Source: Scolanthus callimorphus (taxonomy: Eukaryota > Cnidaria > Anthozoa > Actiniaria > Edwardsiidae). Taken from it: DNA of 64,000 bases. The notes beneath the pieces were generated by a model, which worked only from the letters and a program-made list of their open reading frames with translations, was not told the origin of the DNA and made no database searches. The DNA lies in contig CM066916.1 in assembly GCA_033964015.1 (NCBI GenBank), positions 16,160,501 to 16,224,500 on the forward strand, read 5' to 3'. Within the stretch, counting starts at the first letter, position 1, and each line of letters starts with the position of its first letter. Shown one piece after another: positions 11,901 to 21,439 of the stretch. The position numbers were made by a program, and so were the translations under genes.

Positions 11901-14900
11901 CGTGGTAGGTGTGCGGGAAGGTGTCCCACTCCCTTCCCCCCTGGAGTCAAGGAGGCGCGCTTACGCTTGGACCCCCTCACGGGAGTCACCTTGTCGCTCG
12001 TGACAACAGGCGACTTCTGTGCGGAGACGGGGGTCAAGCTCTTGGCGAGGGCGGCTGTCAGCTGACTCGGTTGCTCCTCTGTTAGGGATTCAGCACCTTG
12101 AAAATAAAGAAATCGCAACACAATTATGTGGCTATTCTTAAGACGCTAAACGTATGACCATGATTAGCGACGAGACCGCGTCATCTGACCATGTTATGTC
12201 CTCTGATATTTTTGAAAGGAATCGATTCGTTGCACATCCCAATATATATCTGTAAGACGCATTTTTAAAGAAGAAAGAATGCTCCTAAAACGGTTGATCA
12301 TAACAGAAATCCGTTATATCAGCTCACCCAGGGCAGTTCGATACAACCTTTCCCAGAGCTTTAGGTCTATCATGCGCAGGATGTCAAGGATAGAAATGCT
12401 TTACCGAGAAAACTATCTATTCTGTGGATGTATTTGTCATACGACGCAGCTCCCCAGACCTCAATAGCATATTCAAATACAGATTGAATGAGACTATTAA
12501 AAAGGGGGACTAGATGGATGATTATCCGGAGCGTTATCTTACCCATGAAAAGCGTTGGCTATCTTGTGATTCCGATCAAAAATCCTACTCATTAACAAAG
12601 AAAGTGTGATTGAGTTTAATCGACGATAGATCAAATTTCGATCTTGTTGGCTCAGAGTGTTTTGAGTGGTGGAACAAAAAACGACGGAATCCTTAAAGGA
12701 AAATCACTGTCTCGAGAATGCGCAAAGCAAAACAACGAAATCATAGCTGTAAGGGCAGTTATCACACCTTGTAACGCAGTGTCCAGCAGTTGTCTCGCGC
12801 CGTCTATTGTGATTTTCGGAATTAAGTCCTCGTTATGGAGTGGGTAGCTTGTAACTGGAGGATATGGGAGCGGTAGGGGTGCATGTGTCGAGGGCGTGGT
12901 CGATGGCACCGGCACATGATGATTTTCCGCTTCAACACATTGATCACCGCTTGTTTCTTTATCTTCTTGGCTTGCAACTGCACTTGTTTGTTCCTAATAA
13001 GAACACGTTGAGCGCATGAAAAGAAGGCGTGATCGGAAGAAGGGGTGATCGGAGAAACACCTTTGGCATCTAATCTTCCTACAATTAAACCTTGTACCCT
13101 TTTCACATTGGTTTTTATATTTCCATATTTACGGGAAATTATCCCATGATGAAAGTAGAAGCTTGAAAGTCCCGTTTTCTCTTGCAGGAGAATGAGAGTT
13201 AAATACCAGGCTTGTCTTTTATCTACGAATCTCGAATTATTTCCGCCATTTTGCCCTGAATAGAGTAACCGAGAGCGTGAACTTGTCTATAAGAACATGG
13301 GACTTGCCCATCTTTTTCTGCAAGCATTTAATGTAGACGTGTACTGCATAGCCTAGCAAATGCATTATGCCAAGGGAACAGGGGAATAGATACGTTTGGT
13401 TCAGTGTTCAGCTTTTGGAACACACATAGAGGATATCATATGGCCGCGCGGAGACAGTGTACGAATTTTATCTACATGATTGAGCGCACTGTTTATTATA
13501 TAATTAAAGCATCAATGAAATACCAAATTGTTATTCTATTTGAGTGAAACCTAAAATCGAGCATGGAACACACGCAAGTTTTCGCGCGGGAGATCATCGG
13601 GTATTTCATCGGTGTTTATATCTAAAAGTAATTATTATAGGGAACAATTGAGAAATTGCGAAAATATAACAAGGAAAAGGACATTGAAAAATGTCCAAAA
13701 GATAAACAAAATTAGGAAACATGTTCCTAACATGTTCATGTTCCATTTCATGAACATGTTCCATTTCCTCTGTGAAAATCCGGAAACTAAAATAATTTAA
13801 GGGTAACTACATTTTGCATGTAATCGGTAGCAGTTCTCCAGGTATTAAAAAAATGCATCTGCAAATAAAGAAAGTCATTTCTACCTGACTATCTTGTATA
13901 GTTGATGTATCCATGGTGATATCCTCCTCTTTGCCCTCTCCTGCTTGTTTTTCCTGCTGCATGGGTTCAGCACCCTCTTTATCTGCCGTGTTTCGCGACG
14001 TTTCGACCTCAAGTGTATCAGCCACAGCCATAGGGCCGACCGGGATCTGAGCCTGCGCTAGCGACATCTCTACAGCAGCGGTAAGCATGCCAATAGCAGT
14101 GTCCGGCACTGAAGTTGGGTGGTACTGCGGTGCGTAGTCTGATTGCAAAAAATAAACGTCAATCTCCAATCAGTCTCGAGGACGAGCCTAGTTTTTTTCC
14201 ATTGCACATGAAAATGGTTGACTAGCGGGACACTGTAGCGAACAGTTGTGTTTTTAGGGAGGAGGGGGGGGGGGGGGGGGGGGTGACTAGCGGGACACTG
14301 TAGCGAACAGTTGTATTTTTTTTTTTGGGGGGGGGGGGGGGTTTGACTAGCGGGACACTGTAGCGAACAGTTGTGTTTTTAGGGAGGAGGAGGAGGAGGG
14401 GGGGGGGGGGGGGTTGACTAGCGGGACACTGTAGCGAACAGTTGTGTTTTTAGGGAGGAGGAGGAGGAGGGGGGGGGTTGACTAGCGGGACACTGTAGCG
14501 AACAGTTGTGTTTTTAGGGAGGAGGAGGGGGGTTGACTAGCGGGACACTGTAGCGAACAGTTGTGTTTTTAGGGAGGAGGGGGGGGGGATTGACTAGCGG
14601 GACACTGGGGGGGGGGGGGGTGACTAGCGGGACACTGTAGCGAACAGTTGTGTTTTTAGGGAGGAGGAGGGGGGGGGGGGTGACTAGCGGAACACTGTAG
14701 CGAACAGTTGTGTTTTCAGGGAGGAGGAGGAGGGGGGGTGACTAGCGGAACACTGTAGCGAACAGTTGTGTTTTTAGGGAGGAGGGGGGGTATTCCCTTC
14801 CTTCATTGAAATAAACTGTAAACTGCATGTTTTACTAAATATTGCGCATTGAGACTGCTTTCAGAGGCGTCCTCAAAATGGAAATTGCGCAAGGAGTTCT

Positions 14901-17900
14901 GTAGTTTGAGGGTGAGGTATAGAAGATGAAACTTTTGGAGACGTAACCAACGTAGCCATAGTTCAGGAAAGCGAATCTTCCCTAAATATGTGAAAATCCA
15001 GTTATTGTTGAATTTCAGAACTAGATAAGAGAATGGCGAAACACAAAATACCTCAGCTTGTCGCGCAACAATAACTCCGTTGAAAATTATTATCTTTGCG
15101 CATTTTGAACCCCGAACCTGTTGCTCATTAAAAACATTTGTTGTATCTTGAGAGAACTTTTTGCGCAAAGTATAGAGCTCCGGTCTAATGCTACTTTGAG
15201 AGTTTTGGAACAGGTAGGAGGTCAAAAACTTAAACGCAGAAATTTTTCGCGACGACTTGAGGGACTTTGTGTCTTTGTGTTTCCCGCCTTTATAAGTGCC
15301 TCGGACTCAGATATACGACGTCATAAAAGAACCTTTCGCAAAACGTAATGTTAAAGCTAAGGCAAAAATGGCCCCGGCTCCCTCACATAAACTAATTTTC
15401 ACGCGCGAATATCATTATGTCGATAAACAAAGCATACGAAATGAGTATATTTTTTATTAGATCACCTGCATAGTAACCATACTGATGAAGTGCCGGCGGT
15501 TGCCAATTGGTCATTCCTGCATAAGCAGCTTGGTATTGTTGTAACTGGCTAGCTTGGTAACCCTGTGCCTCACAGTTAGCGTGGTAACCCTGTGTCTCAG
15601 AAGCGTGGTAACCCTGTGCTTGGTTGGTGTAGATGGCCGAGTTCGGACAGGCATCCATGTTGGCATAGGTGTGGTCCAGACACACGTGATTCTGTACCTC
15701 TTCCAAGGGATGTAAGGGCACTGTATTAGGGGCTGGTGTACCCATAGACCATCCAGATTCGATTGCTATAAACACGGAGGATCTTTGTTAAGGCGAGGTA
15801 AAACGGGCAACAAAATCGCTCAACTTGTCTCACAACATTGTTACAAAACGAGCTGAAGAGAAATACTGCGCGTTTTACCACCTGACCACACCTTGTCTTA
15901 CAACAAATCGGCTTGTTGCAAGCTAAAAAATAGTGTTGTAGAAAGTAGAGGTCCGTCCTACTTTTTGCAACAAAACTTCTTGTTGTTGCTCGTTTTACCA
16001 CCGCAAGGGAATTTGGTTCGCAACAAATTTGTGATTTGTTGCGAGACAAGTTATTTGGTCAGGTGGTAAAACGCGCAGCATCGCTCTTCAACTCGTTTTG
16101 CAACAATGTTTGAGACAAGTTGCGAGCGTTTTTGTTGCTCGTTTTACCTCCCCTTACGATCTGTCTGTTTGTATCGGATTAGGTCACAGCTTCTGGCATT
16201 GACCAATGAGGCGTCGGTATTTATCAAACTTGCAACATGTCGATTTGTTGCAGGACAAGTTGTTTGGTCGGGTGGTAAAACGCGCAGCATCGCTCTTCAA
16301 CTCGTTTTGCAATAATGTTGCGAGACAAGTTGAACGTTTTTGTTGCCCGTTATACCGCGCCTTAGTCATTGAATTAAGAATTAGTCATTGAACACAGTGT
16401 TTCTGTGTTCCTATTCCAATCATTACACGCTTCTTTAAAAATATGGCAGTCATCGATTAATTGGTATTCCAACACTCGACTGCGTCAATCAGTTCTTTAC
16501 CCTGTTTTGACAAATGATGTGGCAAGGCGTCACTGTACATTTGTCTGATGTTTCTTTCGTTGCGGAAGCAATGCGACTGCACTAGGAGAATCAGGGCAAG
16601 GGCCTTATTCGCTCAGACGGTGAGTGCATGAACGGTATCATCCATGTTTTGAAGACGCGAATCGCGTTACCGACGAACTATGTAGGTCTCTAAAACTTTT
16701 AAAACTTTTCTTCCTCTATCATACGAGCCAACCGCAAAAATTGATCACGATGAGAAGAATTTTCAATTCTTTAAACTTAATTTTCTCTTGCAAAAAAAAA
16801 CCCCAGTAAAATACCTTTTCTGGCTCATCATGCGGCAGTTCAAGTATGCACTTTCTTGCCGATATGGAGTCTTGTCTGGGCGTGGTCGCTTTGTGCCGCT
16901 TCCCTCTGGCTTTTTTGGTTCAGATTTCTTTGCTTTTGGGGTCACTGACATGAATAATAGAGAGCAATTAAACCCGTGCTGCCCTCGTTGCACTTACCTG
17001 CTGGAGTACGTGCGACTTTCCAAACTAAAAAGCACTTGCTCTCGAACGTACAGGGTTCCCACGTTTTCCGGCTTCCAAAATTCCAGGACTTTTAAGGACC
17101 TTTTCAAGGACGTTTCGAACAATTTAATGACCTTTCATAATGAAAAATGCGACAAGAGCAACATGGGTATCCTTTAATTCAAAATTTTACAAGAAACATA
17201 CCCAAATGAGTTTTAATTACTTTGATGGGCTTTTTCTTGAAAAAGACATTTCGAAAATCCATGGCTTTCCAGGTTCTCAAGGACCTGTGGGAACCCTGTA
17301 GTATATAAACCAAGCAGCCATTATTTTCGATAAACGAAATGTCACTTGTTATAGCTGTTTTTCAGGTAACACGCGACCCAGCGCGTTCAAAACATCGAGA
17401 GAGCTTTTGGCGGTTGGGTTTTCCTGTGTTTAGTCAATCAAACCATTGTGAGCCAATCAGATCCTTGCCTAGTTTCGCCTAGTGTAGTGAATTGGCTTCT
17501 GTCGCGACATGTCTTGCAAGGGAAGCCAATCGAATGCACTGAGTAAGGATATGATTGGCTCACACGGACACGGATTGCATTGATGGACATCACAGAAAAC
17601 CCAACTGCCAAACTCTGGCGGCAACGGCGAAGTCGCGTGTTACCTGAAACAGCTGTAAGCTTAGGCAGGTATTCTTCATGATACTGACGACATTTAATAA
17701 TGATATATCTTGTAGGCCCCAGCAAATTGCTGTGTTGCACTAGAGTGAGAATTTCATCACACACAAACAAGTGCCAAATTCATGCCACAAAATCCTTTTC
17801 ATTTGGTAGTGCATTCCATCCATTTTGTTTTGCATTTCGCTCTGCGTGAGTTTCAAACGAAAACTAGCTGGAGCCCGTAAAAAATACCTAGGTACATTAT

Positions 17901-18260
17901 TTTCTACCCTAAAATTTGTAGGATTAGCAGAAATCCTTGCAGTCTTAATCAATTTCTCGTCGATATTGGGCGAAATAACCCAACAAAGAATACTATTTGT
18001 TTTGTTGTTACCTGATTTTGCTTTGATTTACCCAAAGAGAATATCACCGGATCGATGAAGGTTTCAACCTGAAAATATGACGATCGCTCATCCCTAGCTA
18101 CTAGTCGGATATAGGGAGATCCCCCAGTTTATTTTACCTGCAAATTGGAGCGGCTCGTCAATCAGGCGTTTTATGGCCTTTCCCAGGTCTGTGTCGAAAG
18201 TAGCGCATTTGTAGATTATGTCATCGATATACTGGTCTTGGACGAGTTCTTTCGCCGAAT
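2776..18260 (-). CDS. TCFL5/SOHLH-like bHLH transcription factor (gene model)
   Basis: This is a minus-strand gene assembled from six exons: 18138-18260, 15466-15765, 13885-14138, 12768-12993, 11854-12096 and 2776-2977. All have GT-AG borders and matching phases at every junction. The product is about 450 residues, with a glycine/tyrosine/glutamine-rich middle, then a basic cluster (KRKR, then ERKRR) and a helix-loop-helix at the extreme C-terminus. The bHLH core RERIARC...LRRMIPSC..TADKATV resembles the TCFL5 family, which also carries its bHLH near the C-terminus, so a nuclear DNA-binding role is inferred. The bHLH is split over two exons separated by an 8.9-kb intron containing another gene. 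The 5' end is not found: exon 18138-18260 needs one upstream nucleotide. The penultimate exon lacks one base. The C-terminal assignment is strong; the exact family is less sure. Confidence 0.7.
2950..4497. repeat. 71-bp tandem array, block 1 (about 22 units)
   Basis: Units of 71 bp are repeated head to tail with a few substitutions. On the minus strand each unit reads a pyrimidine-rich tract, TTTCCTGTCAG, then AGAGCGCAT(C/T)GCCCGCTG, then about 35 bp of spacer. The first 29 or so bases are the intron end and exon start of the adjacent bHLH exon, so the array looks like tandem expansion of that splice junction. If any unit's acceptor were used, the frame would read RERIARCVLSWLL and stop. The unit length is not a multiple of three. 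Confidence 0.9.
4498..5001. mobile_element. 504-bp TIR element inserted in the 71-bp array
   Basis: The ends are long inverted repeats of about 90 bp starting AGGCCTTATTACGGTTTCCG at the left and the near-exact inverse (AGGCCTTATCACGG...) at the right. The insertion interrupts a 71-bp unit between CAAT and ATTAGAG, so any target duplication is very short (AT). No transposase frame is present; it is a MITE. A truncated copy at 5895-6312 arose by local duplication. Confidence 0.8.
5002..5775. repeat. 71-bp tandem array, block 2 (about 11 units)
   Basis: This continues the 71-bp array to the right of the TIR insertion. Units are more diverged towards the right end, and spacing slips in a few (for example near 5470-5540). 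The last unit is truncated and runs into a unique 120-bp segment that is shared with block 3. Confidence 0.85.
6313..7086. repeat. 71-bp tandem array, block 3 (about 11 units)
   Basis: This is the second copy of block 2, produced by the 1311-bp duplication. Every unit again carries the splice-acceptor-like TTTCCTGTCAG|AGAGCGC on the minus strand. Beyond it, at about 7235-7265, lies a single diverged relative of the motif (TTTCCTGTCAG followed by GGAGTGCACAGG), perhaps the old edge of the array. Confidence 0.85.
7658..7800. repeat. Foldback MITE with CAATTATTGGATGAGG end
   Basis: Near-perfect arms (GATAGTGAGATTTGTCAACG and its inverse) surround a short centre. The outer ends are CAATTATTGGATGAGG on the left and CCGAATTCAATAATTG on the right. 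The same outer ends bound a much larger foldback at 37302-39009, and one end also occurs at 58017-58045. Confidence 0.75.
7800..8193. repeat. MITE with TTTTATTATTCAGC terminal repeats
   Basis: The ends are TTTTATTATTCAGC and its exact inverse GCTGAATAATAAAA, about 390 bp apart. The interior has no open frame and carries AGCCAATCAGAATCGAGATA next to the right end. It directly abuts the foldback at 7658-7800. Confidence 0.7.
8295..8650 (+). CDS. FReD gene exon 1 (signal peptide + PAN-like region)
   Basis: The ATG at 8295 opens a signal-peptide-like N-terminus. A TTTTACAG just before it means that a 5' non-coding exon is possible. The initial frame stops at 8579, but the exon ends at a strong donor (TTGCAG|GTAAGG) at 8650 in a different open frame. 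One base missing near the A5 runs at 8535-8539 or 8552-8556 would reconcile them. Confidence 0.65.
8295..10817 (+). CDS. Secreted fibrinogen-related protein (PAN-like + FReD), gene model
   Basis: This is a plus-strand gene of three exons (8295-8650, 9508-9895, 10558-10817) lying wholly inside the last intron of the bHLH gene. The N-terminus has a hydrophobic signal segment (IWTFLFIQFVVISI). A cysteine-bearing PAN/apple-like stretch (RYVRSETVEVVDQFACISRC...CKAVYF) follows, and then a full fibrinogen C-terminal domain. The FReD has the opening Cys, GGGWTVIQRR, a calcium-site-like DKDHDSR, and AWWYSNCHQSNPNG. FReD proteins of this layout in invertebrates bind glycans or acetylated groups. Exons 2 and 3 join cleanly in phase. 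Exon 1 needs one extra base to reach the phase that exon 2 requires. The ORF ends at TAA 10815-10817. Confidence 0.8.
9508..9895 (+). CDS. FReD gene exon 2 (first half of fibrinogen domain)
   Basis: The acceptor is TTTTCAG and the donor is GAAG|GTGAG. It encodes PSCNEIQENQGNY, VYCD, GGGWTVIQRRLDGSVDFYRG and the FGNKEGEYWLGLENIH motif, all typical of the FReD. The exon starts in phase 0 and ends with one spare base. Confidence 0.9.
10264..10293. repeat. Short perfect hairpin in FReD intron 2
   Basis: The 14-bp arm CAGGAGCCCATAAG, a CC spacer and its exact inverse lie between FReD exons 2 and 3. It is a possible stem-loop with no known role. Confidence 0.6.
10558..10817 (+). CDS. FReD gene exon 3 (C-terminal half of fibrinogen domain)
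   Basis: The acceptor GTTTTACAG is followed by GAACCGCTGAAAAC. The spare G of exon 2 completes GGA. It encodes the calcium-binding-like DKDHDSR, the conserved NCAVRFHGAWWYSNCH, SNPNG, and the closing MKIRPYGEN before TAA. The domain is complete. Confidence 0.9.
10837..10995. repeat. Diverged palindromic MITE (relative of 47166-47352)
   Basis: TTACAGGAAATTCCTGCA at the left and TGCAGAAATATCCTGTGA at the right form imperfect terminal repeats. Internal sequences (CTGAATTTCCCATG, GAACACTTTCCATTG) match the better preserved element at 47166-47352. It lies just after the FReD stop codon. Confidence 0.5.
11556..11684. repeat. Palindromic MITE, 'AATCAGATTCTTGCCCTGTTTTGC' family
   Basis: The left arm AATTAGATTCTTGCCCTGTT and the right arm AACAGGGCAAGAATCTGATT are near-exact inverses, with about 80 bp between them. 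It is related to the elements near 1845, 16495 and 17438. Confidence 0.65.
11854..12096 (-). CDS. bHLH gene, penultimate exon (basic region start)
   Basis: The acceptor is TTATTTTCAAG and the donor is CGAAG|GTAAGG. The 5' part reads AESLTEEQPSQLTAALAKSL and then SKRKRASLTP. The 3' part, in a shifted frame, reads TPTTAEERKEAHLAKERKRR, which is the bHLH basic region and joins in phase to ERIARC of the terminal exon. The frame change falls at the six-base C/G run at 11936-11941; a seventh base there would make the exon continuous and give exactly the length its flanking phases require. Confidence 0.7.
12270..12600 (-). mobile_element. Non-LTR RT C-terminal remnant in bHLH intron
   Basis: The minus strand reads LFNSLIQSVFEYAIEVWGAA, then SYDKYIHRIDSFL. 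This is the segment just after the RT core in CR1/L2/Jockey-like elements. Flanking frames are broken by stops. It is an old LINE fragment between bHLH exons 12768-12993 and 11854-12096. Confidence 0.6.
12768..12993 (-). CDS. bHLH gene, internal exon (Pro/Thr-rich)
   Basis: The acceptor is CTTATTAG and the donor is CAAG|GTGTGA. The frame reads EQTSAVASQEDKETSGDQC, then a Pro-rich stretch (STTPSTHAPLPLPYPPV), then IPKITIDGARQLLDTALQ. It is phase 0 at its start and leaves one base, which completes a glycine codon with the next exon. No domain is recognised; it looks like disordered transactivation-type sequence. Confidence 0.65.
13885..14138 (-). CDS. bHLH gene, internal exon (acidic/Gln-rich)
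   Basis: The acceptor is TTTTTTGCAATCAG and the donor is AGTCAG|GTAGAA. It encodes DYAPQYHPTSVPDTAIG, an Ala/Met segment, then an acidic Gln/Glu-rich run (EPMQQEKQAGEGKEEDITMD). Phases match both neighbours exactly. There is no recognised domain. Confidence 0.65.
14214..14792. repeat. G-rich minisatellite, about 50-bp unit, about 11 copies
   Basis: The core TGACTAGCGGGACACTGTAG, CGAACAGTTGTGTTTTTAGG and (GGA)n are repeated, each unit separated by a variable G run of up to more than 15 Gs. It lies in the intron upstream of exon 13885-14138. The G runs could form quadruplexes and are also where sequence length is least reliable. Confidence 0.9.
15466..15765 (-). CDS. bHLH gene, internal exon (QGY repeat)
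   Basis: The acceptor is TGTTTATAG and the donor is TATGCAG|GTGATC. It contains a short internal repeat (AQGYHAS, TQGYHAN, AQGYQAS) and a YQAAYAG/YGYYAG tail, giving a Gln/Tyr-rich low-complexity region. Phases fit exon 18138-18260 upstream and exon 13885-14138 downstream. A MITE starts only about 20 bp upstream of the acceptor. Confidence 0.65.
15786..16364. mobile_element. MITE with TAAGGCG..GGTAAAACGGGCAACAAAA ends
   Basis: Both ends match as inverted repeats of more than 100 bp (TAAGGCGAGGTAAAACGGGC at the left, TAAGGCGCGGTATAACGGGC at the right). The motif GGTGGTAAAACGCGCAGCAT appears repeatedly in both orientations, so the centre appears to contain a second, nested copy. There is no transposase frame. 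Confidence 0.65.
16815..16944 (-). CDS. Candidate alternative exon, basic/Pro-rich
   Basis: The acceptor is TATTCATGTCAG and the donor is GAAAAG|GTATTT. One open frame reads VTPKAKKSEPKKPEGSGTKR, then PRPDKTPYRQESAYLNC and RMMSQKR. It can follow exon 18138-18260 in phase but cannot precede exon 15466-15765. Its end phase (two bases over) fits the bHLH terminal exon, as does exon 11854-12096. It may be an alternative version of that exon, or belong elsewhere. Confidence 0.4.
17048..17300. repeat. MITE 'CAGGGTTCCCACG', copy 1
   Basis: It starts CAGGGTTCCCACGTTTTCCGG and ends with the inverse GTGGGAACCCTG. The interior, with repeated AAGGAC/AAGGACGTTTCGAA motifs and a TTTCATAATGAAAAATGCG core, matches the element at 58139-58433. 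This CAGGG-type family has hAT-like ends. No target duplication is obvious. Confidence 0.7.
17438..17575. repeat. Palindromic MITE, 'GAGCCAATCAGATCCTTGCC' family
   Basis: GTGAGCCAATCAGATCCTTG at the left pairs with AAGGATATGATTGGCTCAC at the right. It includes CTTCTGTCGCGACATG, also seen at 1910-1926. It is a non-coding inverted-repeat element. Confidence 0.6.
18138..18260 (-). CDS. bHLH gene, most upstream linked exon
   Basis: The acceptor is TTTTCCCCTTAG and the donor is TTTGCAG|GTAAAA. It encodes SAKELVQDQYIDDIIYKC, then DLGKAIKRLIDEPLQF. It leaves one base that completes the first codon of exon 15466-15765. It needs one base from an unknown upstream exon, so the start codon of the gene is not located. 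Confidence 0.6.
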
Positions 18261-19345
18261 CTAAGGGGAAAATCATGAAATCATGAGAAAACGCATGGTC
18301 AGCTCATAAATATAAATAACCCGTAGTGAGAGAGAAGGGGCTATAGGGTACATACGGTATGAGGGTGTTCCGTTGTTTGTGCTACGTGTGTTGTTGCTAG
18401 GTGGTGGGATTCCTGTGGTGGACCCACGCGCGCCATGAAGGGCGGGAAAACAGTTTCTCGTTTGAAACAAACAATGGCCGTGTAACATGATCTGGTTGAT
18501 CGATTTTTTGCGCAAAATTTCGTTCGATAAAATGTTGCCAGTTTTTTAATTGGATTCAAATGTCGCAAAAATGGAGCATATTTAGTAAATCGATCCCTGT
18601 AACAGTTCCCACAATCCTGCTTGTTGTGAACATGCAGGCGAGGCTGTTGTCATAGGAGTGTGTGCGGGAAGACTGGACAATGGAAAATGTTGCAAAACGT
18701 CCCGTGGAATTATCAAGGAGGAACTTGTTGCGCGAAAACACGTGGTGAAAAAGATGTTTTTAAAAAAGTGCCCCAGACCACAGGGGAGGGGTACTTCAAG
18801 GTTAAAATGATAGGGATATGACCGTCAGTAAGCCTGAATTTCCAACGTAAAAATACCTGGTCAGAAAAATATCCACCCTAAAAATACCTTCTTCAGTGTA
18901 CCGTTTTAGTTCAAAGAACCCCTAAAAATACCGGAATTTCTTCAAGAGTACCATTTATGTTGAATATAGGGAGTCACGACCCCTCTCCCCAAGACCCAGC
19001 CCTCAATCTCTATACGTTGAACATGTGGGACCAACTGCACTAAGAGTGAATTTCAAGTGAGTGTTAATAATTAATAAGCAAACAATTGATGACGTCACCA
19101 TGAACAGTGCTATAGTAACATGCATACCACCATAGCAGTCATATAGTGGATTGACTCTGTTCATTACCTGAGAGTTTATCGGAGAAGAGCAAAACTACAG
19201 GCGTCTGCTCATTTAGGGATCCTCTGCTCCTGTATTGTGGAAAAAGAGAAGAAAAAATTGGAAAAGGGAGAGATAATGGTTCTAGCTGCGTGGCACAGAT
19301 AGCAATTCTAAGATCACGATTACAGACAGAACTAGAATATCTAGA

Positions 19346-20955
19346 CAGGGCCCGTGGTTTGATGCGCTGGTGCGGAAACGCATAATTTGGCTTTCTCCGC
19401 ATAATGCGCATAATCCGCCAAATAGCGCATAATTTCCCCAAATTTTGTGAAAATCATTTAAAAAATGGCATCATTACTTGGTGAATTTCTAACTTTCTTT
19501 TCTATTTTTTCTCACAAAAGTGATACATTTCTTCTGAAATCGTCTGTCCAACGTCAAAACAACTCGATAGAAATGACAACAACAGGGCGTTCTATGCTAA
19601 TTGCGTCGCGCTGGGAACTAATGCCGACAAGCAATAAAACGTGCCTAATTGGCCAACTAACTAATATTTCCAGCTGAACAAGATAGATTCAAACACATGT
19701 TTGTGCTTTGGATATTTTATCAAGTAAAATCAAGGCGGAAGAGGACGCTAACCGCGACAAATACGGTCGATTATGCAGTTCACATTGATCACATCACATT
19801 ACGCTTTTTCATGGATCTTTGTTGTTTTACAGAAAACGATTTCATTTCACAAACAACAATGCGAAATACCAGGCACACGAACAGCTCCCTTGATAACAAA
19901 AAAACCCTCTGACAGAATGGAATGCTTAAGCCCACGACACGAGAAAAACGTGGCACGTTTCCGGTTTTATAAAAGCTCTTACACTAGTTCCGACGATAGT
20001 GCAGATCGCTCTCGCGATCGGCATGAATTTTGAGAATTACGCACAGAACGACGACTATGTTTTTGTGATCACGAGAGATCGTAACGATAGCCCCGAAAGT
20101 CTGCGTGTAGCTCTCGTGACCGTTCAGTTTCAGTTCAGTTCACGGTTTAAGTGCGTTGGTACGGTACGATCCTTGTGGCATGAAAAAAGTGTGCCCTTAA
20201 GTAAACGAAAGAAGATCGAGTACTAATCGTTACTACTGTGTAGCTGAAGTTAGTTGGTACCCGGTCTAGTCAATCGTTAAAAATCGATACCGATTTACCG
20301 ATCGATAAATCGTTACCAATCGATAAATCGTTACCAATCGTTATTGTCTGATTGATTTTTATCGATTTGTTATAAAAATCATTAAAAATCGATCGCACTT
20401 AAAGAAAAGTTATCGATTTTTATCGATTTATTACGATTCAACATACTCTCCTCTGCCTTTTACTCTTCCCAATTGATAAAATAACGTTTTTCTTAGTTTC
20501 CTTTAGAAATCGATAAATCCGGAAAAATCGATATTAGCGATTTCCGCACACTTATTTTGGCTACCGATTTTTAACGATTTCACGGAACAATCGATAAAAG
20601 TCGGTGATTTAATTGATTTTTATCAGTATCGATTTTTAATGATTGACTAGACCGGGTTGGTAACGCTTTTTTGTAAGAAAGTAATAAGCTTTATTAAAAG
20701 CGAAACACACGTCTATCTGAAAGAAAACGTAGCGTCATTACGTTAGTAAAGCGAAGCGATTGGAACTCAGACTGCTGAAAAAGGCAAAATACATGTTGCG
20801 GCACTAAGAAAAAATATTGCGCAATCCCGCATAATTTCGTATTTTTAGCGCACAATTTCGTATTTTTAGCGCATAATTTCGTATTTTTAGCGCATAATTT
20901 CCGAAAAAATCGCGCATAATTTCCGAGAAAATCCCGCATCAAACCACGGGCCCTG
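19346..20955. mobile_element. hAT-like non-autonomous element, 1.6 kb, with TCTAGA target duplication
   Basis: The terminal repeats CAGGGCCCGTGGTTTGATGCG are exactly inverted at the two ends, and TCTAGA flanks both sides. CAGGG ends recall hAT elements, though the visible target duplication is 6 bp rather than the usual 8. Sub-repeats GCATAATTTCGTATTTTTA occur four times near the right end. It contains the nested element at 20260-20656. Confidence 0.75.
20260..20656. mobile_element. Nested AT-rich element with CCCGGTCTAGTCAATC ends and TTGGTA duplication
   Basis: The ends CCCGGTCTAGTCAATCGTTA and their inverse bound 397 bp rich in ATCGATAAATCG repeats. A perfect 6-bp duplication TTGGTA lies at 20254-20259 and 20657-20662. 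It inserted into the older hAT-like element. Confidence 0.8.
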
Positions 20956-21439
20956 TCTAGAGCTGCTTCTAAATTGTAAGAATTACACTTTTCTTTTTTA
21001 TTCAATGTATGAATAATTATGTTGTCTATTCGAAGCATAATCTAATGAACTAATATTTAAAAACAAAAATAGAAGCTTTACCTGTTGTCTGCATCCCCAC
21101 CCTTAATATTTTTATGGGCAAGGAGGGCATGTCCAAATAATTGATATTGATTGTTACCAAAATAAATAAGTAAATAACGCGATATTTTAATTCACACTAC
21201 TTTTCAGACAAGATCTGGTAATTTAGTACCAAACTTTAATGCTTTTTTGAACCCCTCTAGAAAAATAAGGACAAGAAATTTACTAACATAATTTTGCTTC
21301 CAGAAACTGTTGATGGGTGTGGTCAATGTAGCTCTCTTTTATGTTTAACTCCAGCCAAATATGTTAATATATTACATATTCTACCTCTAGTCCCCTAGTG
21401 AGAATTAAAATGATTGTTGAATCTTTTTAGATATTTTAT

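Noticed and set aside
17060..17177. Plus-strand coding extension with FKDLFKDVSNNLMTF
   Set aside because: This is the MITE interior repeated at 58.1 kb, not an exon.
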